From: an uncultured Collinsella sp.
Lineage (GTDB): Bacteria > Actinomycetota > Coriobacteriia > Coriobacteriales > Coriobacteriaceae
Assembly (NCBI GenBank): GCA_902493125.1
Contig: CABUOF010000092.1
Location: 1-6,182, forward strand
Reading direction: 5' to 3'
DNA: 6,182 nt
Translations under genes and position numbers: made by a program
The notes under the pieces: generated by a model
Told to the model about the DNA's origin: nothing
What the model saw: the letters and a program-made list of their open reading frames with translations, nothing else
Databases searched by the model: none
Shown here: one piece after another, positions 1 to 4,992 of the stretch
How positions within the stretch are numbered: position 1 is the stretch's first letter
Layout: every line of letters begins with the position of its first letter

Positions 1-35
1 AAACTTTATAATCCTGTTCTTCAGATTCGAGCGAG

Positions 36-941
36 CTATACACTCAGCCAACGATCGCCCTCGGAGCGGCAAAAGCCCTCGCGCTCCAGATCGGCAAGAA
101 TACTTGCGACCAGCTCGCGCTCGACCGGTTCCCGGCCGGCCGCCGTCTCCATCTCGTTAACGCCTGCAACGGCTTCATCGAGCGTAATACCTGCCGGCTG
201 TCCATCGCGCGCCGCCAGCAGCATGCGCACGATGTGGGCGCGCTTTTGGCGACGCGAGCCCTCAAACTTGGACTGACGACTATAGCCCGCCGACCGCCTG
301 GACGGATTGGGCAGTGTCTTTTTAAGATACGCGCCGTAATCCAGCAACGCGTAATACCACGCGCGCGGCGTATCGGCATCATCTTGAGGCGCGGCAAAGG
401 GCGCAATCCCATCCGCCACCGCACCGGGGGCCGCCGGACAGGCAGCTTGAATCAGCGGCACCAGCTCGCGATCGGGAACGGCCGGCACATCGGGAAAGAA
501 ATGATGCAAAAAGACCGTGCGCACATTGGTCTCCAAATACACGCCCGGAAGATCGAATGCAAACGAACGGATGCCCTGCGCCGTTGCCGGGCCAATGCCG
601 GGCAGAGCGACCAAGTCACGCGTCTCGCGCGGAAACTCCCCATCCCAGTCCTCTACAACGCACTGTGCAGCCCTGTGAAGCGCCAAGGCGCGGCGATTAT
701 AGCCCATCCCCTGCCACGCATCCAAGACATCGGAAGGGACAGCCTGAGCGAGCGCCTGAACAGTCGGAAAGCGATCGAGCCACGCCGGCATACGCGTCTC
801 CACGCGCGGCACCTGCGTCTGCTGCAGCATGACCTCGGAGAGCCAGATGATATACGGGTCGTGCGTTCGGCGCCACGGAAGGTCGCGATAACGCAAGACC
901 CCTTCCGAACGAATCATCGAACGAAAGGGGTCCTGAATCAT
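36..941 (-). CDS. MutY-like HhH-GPD DNA glycosylase lacking the 4Fe-4S cluster
   Basis: Probable base-excision DNA glycosylase (301 aa, cytoplasmic) of the Nth/MutY superfamily. The N-terminal half is clearly MutY-like: LPWR (21-24), WLSEVMLQQTQV (33-44) with the general-acid Glu at E36, the RFPTV block (57-61), GMGY (78-81), and the helix-hairpin-helix LPGIGPATA (113-121). Three things differ from classical MutY. The segment that normally reads LDGNV, with the catalytic Asp, reads LETNV (136-140). The four cluster cysteines after the HhH-GPD core are absent, replaced by a basic stretch (NPSRRSAGYSRQSKFEGSRRQ, about 211-231). The C-terminus (about 232-301) looks like a small winged-helix fold rather than the NUDIX-like 8-oxoG domain. 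The start ATG at 939-941 has a good AAGGAG site (949-954) 7 bases upstream. It is the second gene after the Rrf2 regulator, with a 21-base gap. The superfamily is secure. Adenine opposite 8-oxoG as substrate is only a guess. Confidence 0.87.
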   Translation of the reverse strand: MIQDPFRSMIRSEGVLRYRDLPWRRTHDPYIIWLSEVMLQQTQVPRVETRMPAWLDRFPTVQALAQAVPSDVLDAWQGMGYNRRALALHRAAQCVVEDWDGEFPRETRDLVALPGIGPATAQGIRSFAFDLPGVYLETNVRTVFLHHFFPDVPAVPDRELVPLIQAACPAAPGAVADGIAPFAAPQDDADTPRAWYYALLDYGAYLKKTLPNPSRRSAGYSRQSKFEGSRRQKRAHIVRMLLAARDGQPAGITLDEAVAGVNEMETAAGREPVERELVASILADLEREGFCRSEGDRWLSV

Positions 942-962
942 AGCTATACTCCTTATGCGGCG

Positions 963-1448
963 CTATTCCTCCCGGCAAGCGTACGCGCAGGCAGCGTACT
1001 CGGGAAACGCATCGCGATCGGCGAACTTGGGATCGACAGCCGGAAACTGGCGATGGGCGACGATATCGCCGAGCGAAACGGAATCGAGGTAGTCGCGCAT
1101 CAACGCCTGGGCTCCGGCCCACAGGGGATGATAGCAGCACGCGCCCATGCGCGCACAGTCACCATCGGGGGCGGTGCAGTCGTTCATAACCATAGGGCCC
1201 TGAACGGCCTCGACGACCTGGCGGATAGTGACGTCGTCCGGACTGACCTTGAGACGCATGCCACCGTGGACGCCACGCAGGCTCTCCACAATACCGGCCT
1301 GGACCAAACCGTGCTGAATCGAGCGGGCAAACGAATACGGGACATTGACCTCTTCGGCAGCGGTGCGAACAGAAAGCAAACGCTCCGGATCCTCGGCAAG
1401 CATCGCCAGCATGCGAAGGGCGTAATCAGTCTTCCTCGATATGTCCAT
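963..1448 (-). CDS. Rrf2/IscR-family transcriptional regulator with Fe-S type cysteines
   Basis: DNA-binding regulator of 161 aa, within the usual 130-165 aa of Rrf2 proteins. The start MDISRKTDYALRML is the family signature beginning. A winged helix follows (about 24-66), with a recognition helix around VPYSFARSIQHGL (36-48) and the conserved wing ESLRGVHGGMRL (55-66). The loop carries C91-x6-C98-x5-C104, the spacing that binds a [2Fe-2S] cluster in IscR/NsrR-type members. C105 and a terminal CAYAC pair (C154, C158) are extra. Cluster binding is therefore likely but not proven; the signal could be cluster supply, NO or redox. An upstream in-frame ATG at 1554-1556 would add 36 residues unlike the family, so the ATG at 1446-1448 is chosen. 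It has an AAAGGGG site at 1453-1459, with rather short spacing of 4 bases. It leads an apparent two-gene operon with the downstream DNA glycosylase, and such regulators commonly autoregulate. Confidence 0.92.
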   Translation of the reverse strand: MDISRKTDYALRMLAMLAEDPERLLSVRTAAEEVNVPYSFARSIQHGLVQAGIVESLRGVHGGMRLKVSPDDVTIRQVVEAVQGPMVMNDCTAPDGDCARMGACCYHPLWAGAQALMRDYLDSVSLGDIVAHRQFPAVDPKFADRDAFPEYAACAYACREE

Positions 1449-1771
1449 TTTTCCCCTTTCAAGGAATACGAACAGCTCGAACGAGCTCCGGGGCCGAGCT
1501 TGTGTCGAGACGCTAAATGACCGCCAGGACATCCAAATGGTAAATCGGATATCCACTGAGTGCCGCGCTTGGAGCGAAATGCATCAGATGCGGCGCACAG
1601 TGCAATTTAGTATAACCTAACCCCCTGTCTCGTAGAACAGGTGTTGCGCAACAAAGCTGTTGTTCAGACAGATATACTTATTAGATTTTACTTGCGTTCC
1701 CGAAGGCGCGGGGATTCTGGGCGAAGATGCACCAGGGCGATCGTTCTATCGAAACAAAGCGCATCAAACGC
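1449..1771. other. Intergenic region between Rrf2 operon and tRNA-Asp
   Basis: About 320 bases without a supported gene. It contains the Rrf2 ribosome site, a long predicted leader with overlapping AGCTC/GAGCT hairpins (1474-1500), the candidate promoter and dyads at 1607-1641, and the palindrome at 1642-1653. Base composition falls around 1600-1690. A plus-strand TATACT at 1673-1678 has no fitting -35 and no gene downstream. Positions 1680-1771 show nothing I can assign. Confidence 0.5.
1609..1641 (-). promoter_or_regulatory. Candidate promoter and operator of the Rrf2-glycosylase operon
   Basis: Read on the minus strand, TATACT lies at 1609-1614 as a good -10. A weak -35 (TTCTAC, 3 of 6 matches) lies 17 bases upstream. 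Two dyads overlap it: TTAG/CTAA arms at 1607-1610 and 1617-1620 around the -10, and CCTGT/ACAGG at 1624-1628 and 1637-1641 around the -35. A 12-bp palindrome TGTTGCGCAACA (1642-1653) lies just beyond. This is the kind of layout expected where a dimeric regulator represses its own gene. The predicted leader to the regulator ATG is long, about 150 bases. No start site is known, so this is inference. Confidence 0.4.
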
Positions 1772-1799
1772 AAAAAGCCACGTCCGAAGACGTGGCTTT
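1772..1799 (-). terminator. Rho-independent terminator of tRNA-Asp
   Basis: Arms 1774-1784 and 1789-1799 form a perfect 11-bp stem. In the minus-strand RNA the loop is UUCG closed by C-G, the especially stable cUUCGg tetraloop, and the stem runs into a U run before the next G. It begins 9 bases beyond the CCA end of the tRNA, so it most simply ends that transcript. Confidence 0.88.
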
Positions 1800-1807
1800 A
1801 ATTGCGT

Positions 1808-1885
<78 letters not shown>

Positions 1886-1931
1886 AGGCAGTCGTTCGCG
1901 TTTGTTTCCGCTCGCGTGCGCTGCGGGGATT

Positions 1932-1984
1932 AGTATACACAGAAGTCTGTCCGGCGCGCAACAACTTTTTTGAAAAAATTTTTC
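1932..1984 (-). promoter_or_regulatory. Candidate promoter of tRNA-Asp with A/T-rich upstream element
   Basis: On the minus strand TATACT (1932-1937) serves as -10, and TTGCGC (1956-1961) is a partial -35 with an 18-base spacer. Directly upstream, 1965-1984 is a run of A and T tracts in otherwise GC-rich DNA, which resembles an UP element as found at strong stable-RNA promoters. The predicted leader is about 40 bases before the mature tRNA 5' end. The -10 is good and the -35 matches only at TTG, so confidence is moderate. Confidence 0.55.
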
Positions 1985-1994
1985 AGGGCCATCC

Positions 1995-2137
1995 GGGAGG
2001 GTCTCCGGGGTTGAGGGCGGGGGTTAAGTTTGCTGCTCTACAGTCCTGCGCAAGACGGAAAGCACATTAAGTGCTTTCCTTTGCGTGCGGAACTCGCGAC
2101 AAACTTAACCCCCGCCCTCAACCCCGGAGACCCTCCC
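1995..2137. repeat. Perfect 38-bp inverted repeat around a 67-base hairpin-forming core
   Basis: The left arm (1995-2032) and right arm (2100-2137) are exact reverse complements over 38 bases. The arms contain G runs of 3, 3, 4, 3 and 5 at 1995-2023 on the plus strand, and their mirror on the minus strand, a G-quadruplex-type pattern. The 67-base core holds a second hairpin: GGAAAGCAC (2057-2065) pairs with GTGCTTTCC (2071-2079) over a 5-base loop. CGCAA (2049-2053) and TTGCG (2081-2085) extend that stem past a small bulge. The whole 143 bases could fold as one long hairpin or cruciform. No clear target-site duplication flanks it, and no transposase or recombinase is present in the window. 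It could be a small non-autonomous mobile element, a structured RNA or a very long terminator-like stem. The sequence alone does not decide. Confidence 0.93.
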
Positions 2138-2253
2138 TGCCGTCACATTATTCAACCAGTTTTGCGGGCGTGCGCCGCTGCGCGGCTAGCCCGCGTGCTC
2201 CTCGGCGGGGTTGGTCTGATGGATCTTGTTGAACTTCGGCCTTTGGCTTAAAG
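2138..2253. other. Gene-free stretch with GC-rich hairpin
   Basis: No convincing gene is seen here on either strand. It holds a compact hairpin at 2164-2194: GCGGGC (2164-2169) pairs with GCCCGC (2189-2194), and inside it GCCGC (2174-2178) pairs with GCGGC (2182-2186). It is bracketed by a short TTCAAC/GTTGAA inverted pair (2151-2156, 2228-2233). A short plus-strand reading frame (2030-2251) crosses the inverted repeat, has no ribosome site and resembles no family I know. The stretch may be spacer DNA, a decayed element or part of an untranslated RNA ended by the terminator at 2254-2288. Confidence 0.4.
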
Positions 2254-2288
2254 AAAAACGGGGGATGCATTGTGCATCCCCCGTTTTT
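2254..2288. terminator. Bidirectional Rho-independent terminator
   Basis: A perfect 16-bp stem (2254-2269 with 2273-2288) has a 3-base loop. It is GC-rich in the middle, with A5 on one flank and T5 on the other, so it can work on both strands. On the minus strand it lies 7 bases past the stop codon of the metallophosphoesterase and surely ends that transcript. No plus-strand gene arrives at it from the left, which leaves its plus-strand activity unexplained. Confidence 0.93.
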
Positions 2289-2295
2289 GTTGCGG

Positions 2296-2763
2296 TTAGT
2301 CTAGATCAATAAATTTGGTGCTTATGATCTTGCCGTCTTTTACTAGCATTCTGGCCATGGTGGGGCCTCGGGTGCCTCTGGGGTAGCTAGCGCTGCCCGG
2401 GTTGAGGACTAAACAACGGCCCACTTGGGCTTCTTTGGTTACGTGGGTGTGACCATTGATGGCTACGTCTACGGATCCCACCGGAAGGTCTTCGCGGTAG
2501 TGGGCTACGGCGAATTTGAGGCCTTCGTAGGTAAAGAGCGCAAGACGGTCTACATCGGGACCGTAGTCGCGGTAGTAATCGTTGTTGCCCAGTACGGCCC
2601 GCACGGGGGCGATGGTGCATAGGTGCTCGTAGTCTATCTCTGACGTGAGGTCGCCGGCGTGGATGATCAGGTCTGCGCCCTCAAGCTCGTCCAGGAGCGC
2701 AGGCGATAAATAGCCGTGGGTGTCCGAGATGATGTCGATGCGCTTGGCGCTTGCACTGTTCAT
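2296..2763 (-). CDS. MJ0936/YfcE-type metallophosphoesterase (phosphodiesterase)
   Basis: A 155-aa single-domain calcineurin-like phosphoesterase, cytoplasmic, with the usual length of the small YfcE/MJ0936 group (about 150-185 aa). The two-metal site is complete: DTHG with D14 and H16, GD with D38, GNND with N60, H88 in VAHYRE, and GHTH with H105 and H107. LNPGSASYPRG (120-130) is the conserved C-terminal loop of this group. Family members cleave phosphodiesters such as 2',3'-cAMP or model substrates in vitro, with Mn or Ni as cofactor; the cellular substrate is generally unknown. The ATG at 2761-2763 has a GGAAGGG site (2769-2775) 5 bases upstream. The gene stands between the terminator of the LytTR operon and its own bidirectional terminator. 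Only about 40 bases separate the upstream terminator from the ATG and I see no convincing promoter there, so read-through may contribute. Confidence 0.95.
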   Translation of the reverse strand: MNSASAKRIDIISDTHGYLSPALLDELEGADLIIHAGDLTSEIDYEHLCTIAPVRAVLGNNDYYRDYGPDVDRLALFTYEGLKFAVAHYREDLPVGSVDVAINGHTHVTKEAQVGRCLVLNPGSASYPRGTRGPTMARMLVKDGKIISTKFIDLD

Positions 2764-2802
2764 GGGATCCCTTCCGCAAAAAACGATTCGGCAGATACAT
2801 AC

Positions 2803-2853
2803 AAAAAAGGCCCCACGGCTCCGCAGACGATGGGTCTACAGGGCTGCGGGGCC
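2803..2853 (-). terminator. Terminator of the glycosyltransferase-kinase-regulator operon
   Basis: On the minus strand a 20-position stem (2834-2853 with 2809-2828) closes a 5-base loop and is followed by T6 (2803-2808). The lower six pairs are GGCCCC/GGGGCC. Higher up, three differences are G-U pairs in the minus-strand RNA and two are true mismatches. The stem is better paired in minus-strand RNA than in plus-strand RNA, which fits one-way termination just past the LytTR stop codon. Confidence 0.9.
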
Positions 2854-2859
2854 AGTGTG

Positions 2860-3576
2860 CTAGAGACTCAGAGCCTTCTTGAGCGGCACGACGCGGCGGC
2901 GCGAAACCGGCACGCGTTCGTCGACGCCCGTAATGCCCAGCTGGATGGCACCCGAGGGCACCGTCTCGACATCCGTGACGCACGCCAAGTTGACGATATA
3001 GCGGCGGTGAACACGGAAGAAGCCAAAGTCGCAGAGCTTGGCCTCAAACTGCGCCAGCGAGGTCGTCGACAAAAAGCGATCATCGACGGTATAGATGCAG
3101 GAGTAATCGTCCTTGGCCATGATAAAGCGAATGTCGTCCACGGGAATGAGCACCTTGCGGCCGCCCTTTTCCACCGGGATACGCTCGATGGTCACCTTGC
3201 TGTCCGTAACCGGCTTGGCGCGTTGCATGACCTTCTCGATCGCGCGATCCAAGCGAGCTTCCTCGACCGGCTTCATCAGATAATCGACGGCATCCACATC
3301 GAATGCCTCGACCGCATGGTCACTATACGCAGTCACAAACACGATCGCCGGCGGATTTTTGAGCTTATGCAGCGCCTCGGCAAGTTGCAGGCCCGAGGCA
3401 CCGGGCATCGAGATATCGAGAAACACGACATCCACGCGACTTTCCATCAGCATCTCGATGGCGGAGCGGACGCTCGACGCCTCCGTGATCGTGCCGATCT
3501 TGCCCGTTTGCTCGAGCAGGAAGCGAAGCTCCGAGCGAGCCGGCGCCTCATCATCCACAATCATCGCACGCAGCAT
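2860..3576 (-). CDS. LytTR-family response regulator
   Basis: A 238-aa response regulator of the LytR/AgrA type. The receiver domain (about 1-120) has acidic pair D8-D9, phospho-acceptor D54 in FLDISMPG, T82 in FVTAYS and K102 in LMKP, all key switch residues. The C-terminal LytTR domain (about 130-235) contains KDDYSCIYT, the FRVHRRYIVNL core and the final VPVSRRRVVPLKKAL segment. Such domains bind paired short direct repeats upstream of target genes. A TTG at 3595-3597 would add seven residues but has no ribosome site. The ATG at 3574-3576 starts at the family beginning (MLRAMIVDDE) and has GAAAGG (3587-3592) upstream with 10-base spacing. The gene follows its kinase by 72 bases in the same direction and ends before a strong terminator. 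Targets cannot be read from this window; autoregulation or control of envelope genes is plausible. Confidence 0.95.
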   Translation of the reverse strand: MLRAMIVDDEAPARSELRFLLEQTGKIGTITEASSVRSAIEMLMESRVDVVFLDISMPGASGLQLAEALHKLKNPPAIVFVTAYSDHAVEAFDVDAVDYLMKPVEEARLDRAIEKVMQRAKPVTDSKVTIERIPVEKGGRKVLIPVDDIRFIMAKDDYSCIYTVDDRFLSTTSLAQFEAKLCDFGFFRVHRRYIVNLACVTDVETVPSGAIQLGITGVDERVPVSRRRVVPLKKALSL

Positions 3577-3601
3577 AGGGATAAAACCTTTCGTCAACTA
3601 A

Positions 3602-3639
3602 CTACGCCGGGCATCCGTCGCATGACGTTGAGCCCGTAG
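3602..3639 (-). other. Possible stem-loop between kinase and regulator genes
   Basis: The 72-base gap holds nested complementary pairs: CTAC/GTAG (3602-3605, 3636-3639), GGGC/GCCC (3609-3612, 3632-3635) and CGTC/GACG (3616-3619, 3624-3627), with bulges between them. No T run follows, so it is not a standard terminator. It could tune the ratio of kinase to regulator or be an RNA-stability element. This is weak structural evidence only. Confidence 0.35.
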
Positions 3640-3648
3640 CCTTTTATT

Positions 3649-4992
3649 TTACTCTTGAATGTCAAAGATGCTCTCTGACAAATCAAGATGAAGGAGCACT
3701 TTGGTGCCCTTGCCCGGCGCCGATTCGACACGCGTATAGGAGTGCGGCCCATAAAAGCGATGGATGCGCTCCGAAATATTGTGCATGGCCACACCGGCGC
3801 CGCCACCCTGGGGAGAGCTGGCGTCGGGACGGGCAGAACGCTCGTCAAACAGTCTGGCGGCGGTACCCTCATCCATGCCCACGCCATTATCGGCCACGGC
3901 AATCAAGATTGCATCCTCGCCGTCTTGGTGAACGGTCACGTCGATCCTCAGGGCGTCGTCATCGCCCATACCATGACGTACGGCGTTCTCGACAATCGGC
4001 TGGATCACGAACGCCGGCACCAGCGTATCTTCCACGTCCTCGGACACATCGAACGTCGCAAGCACGCGGTCCTCGCCAAAGCGGGCCTTCTCAAAGGTAA
4101 GGTAGCGCTTGGTCTGTGCGACCTCGCGCGAGACCGGAATAAGCGATCCCGAGTTGTCGAGCGTGGCACGATAGAACGATGAGAACTCACGAAGCAGTTC
4201 GCGGGCCCGCAGCGGGTCGGTGCGCGTAAACGATGCAATGGTGTTCAGCGTGTTGAACAGGAAGTGCGGGTTAATCTGCGCCTGCAGCGCACGCACCTCG
4301 GCGCGCGCCGTGAGTTCCTTTTGCACCTCGAGCTCGTGGATGGCGAGCTGCGTGGACAAGATCTCGGCAAAGCCCGAGGCAAGCGCATACTGGGTACGGT
4401 CGACGGCGCGCGGGGTCTTGTAGTAGAACTTGAGCGTGCCGACGGTACGATCGCCCACCTTGATGGGGGCGATAATGCCGGCGGGGACTTGGTTGTGCGA
4501 GCCGTCCGAGCCCACGACATCCACCATACGGTTGAACGACTGCACGATGCCATGTTCGATAACGTAGCGTGTGGCAAGCGTGTGGATGGGAGTATCGGGC
4601 AGCAGTTTTTCCTCAAACTCGCCCGCGCAGGCAAGCACGTTGTCCTCGTCGGTGATGGCCACCGTCATGGCGCGCGTCTCGGGCAAAATGCGCCGGCACA
4701 CCAAACGCGCCGACTCCTGCGTCAGACCGCCCTTAATGTCCTCGAGCATGGCCGAGGCCACCGAGAGCGTCTCCTCGGTGTACTGGGAGCGCACCGAATC
4801 GGGATTGAGCGTCAAAAAGATAAAGATGCACAGAAAGATGCACAGCAGCGCGCAGGCAATCACCGTGGCGATCGGCTCGATACCGGTCACCAAGGCAAAA
4901 ATAAAGTACACCAGCACGCAAATGGCGCAGGCAACGGCAATGATGCGAAAGATTGATATTGAACTATCGCGCTGGGCGCGGCGGTCGATCAT
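3649..4992 (-). CDS. LytS/YehU-type sensor histidine kinase (two TM, GAF-like, His_kinase, HATPase)
   Basis: A 447-aa membrane-bound sensor kinase. Two hydrophobic helices (about 14-35 and 41-62) anchor it with almost no external loop between them. A GAF-like domain follows (about 72-215), then a coiled stretch (about 215-237) and the His_kinase core LQAQINPHFLFNTLNTI with phospho-acceptor H243. The ATPase domain has the N box VIQPIVENAVRHG (N336), the G1 box DNGVGM (368-373) and the G2 box GGGAGVAMHN (396-405). With no large extracellular domain, the signal is probably sensed in the membrane or by the cytosolic GAF-like part. The ATG (4990-4992) overlaps the stop of the upstream glycosyltransferase as ATGA. 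A strong GGAGGGGG (4997-5004) sits inside that gene, so translation is probably coupled. Its partner is the downstream LytTR regulator. This differs from LytS proper, which has more transmembrane helices. Confidence 0.95.
   Translation of the reverse strand: MIDRRAQRDSSISIFRIIAVACAICVLVYFIFALVTGIEPIATVIACALLCIFLCIFIFLTLNPDSVRSQYTEETLSVASAMLEDIKGGLTQESARLVCRRILPETRAMTVAITDEDNVLACAGEFEEKLLPDTPIHTLATRYVIEHGIVQSFNRMVDVVGSDGSHNQVPAGIIAPIKVGDRTVGTLKFYYKTPRAVDRTQYALASGFAEILSTQLAIHELEVQKELTARAEVRALQAQINPHFLFNTLNTIASFTRTDPLRARELLREFSSFYRATLDNSGSLIPVSREVAQTKRYLTFEKARFGEDRVLATFDVSEDVEDTLVPAFVIQPIVENAVRHGMGDDDALRIDVTVHQDGEDAILIAVADNGVGMDEGTAARLFDERSARPDASSPQGGGAGVAMHNISERIHRFYGPHSYTRVESAPGKGTKVLLHLDLSESIFDIQE

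Noticed and set aside
234..1520. Long plus-strand open frame of 428 codons
   Set aside because: It lies antisense to the glycosylase and Rrf2 genes, both of which have recognisable motifs and ribosome sites. The peptide is basic and low in structure, as is typical of shadows in GC-rich DNA.
1554..1556. Upstream ATG giving a 197-aa Rrf2 protein
   Set aside because: The extra 36 residues do not fit the family, which begins at MDISRKTDYAL, and a ribosome site lies before the later ATG.
1673..1678. Plus-strand TATACT as a promoter
   Set aside because: No acceptable -35 at the right distance, and it would point into the tRNA antisense with no gene to serve.
1995..2137. Invertible promoter (phase switch) between inverted repeats
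   Set aside because: The core is only 67 bases, is nearly symmetric so inversion would change little, holds no evident promoter, and no invertase gene is in the window.
1995..2137. Ordinary transcription terminator
   Set aside because: The stem is far longer than usual, the loop is 67 bases and no T run follows either arm. The weak TTT after the inner hairpin is not convincing.
2030..2251. Plus-strand open frame of 73 codons in the gene-poor gap
   Set aside because: It starts inside the inverted repeat, has no ribosome site and shows no family resemblance. Kept only as a remote possibility.
2716..3639. Plus-strand open frame of 307 codons
   Set aside because: Antisense shadow of the LytTR regulator and the start of the metallophosphoesterase.
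4264..4956. Plus-strand open frame of 230 codons
   Set aside because: Antisense shadow of the sensor kinase; the peptide is repetitive in G, H and R with no domain.
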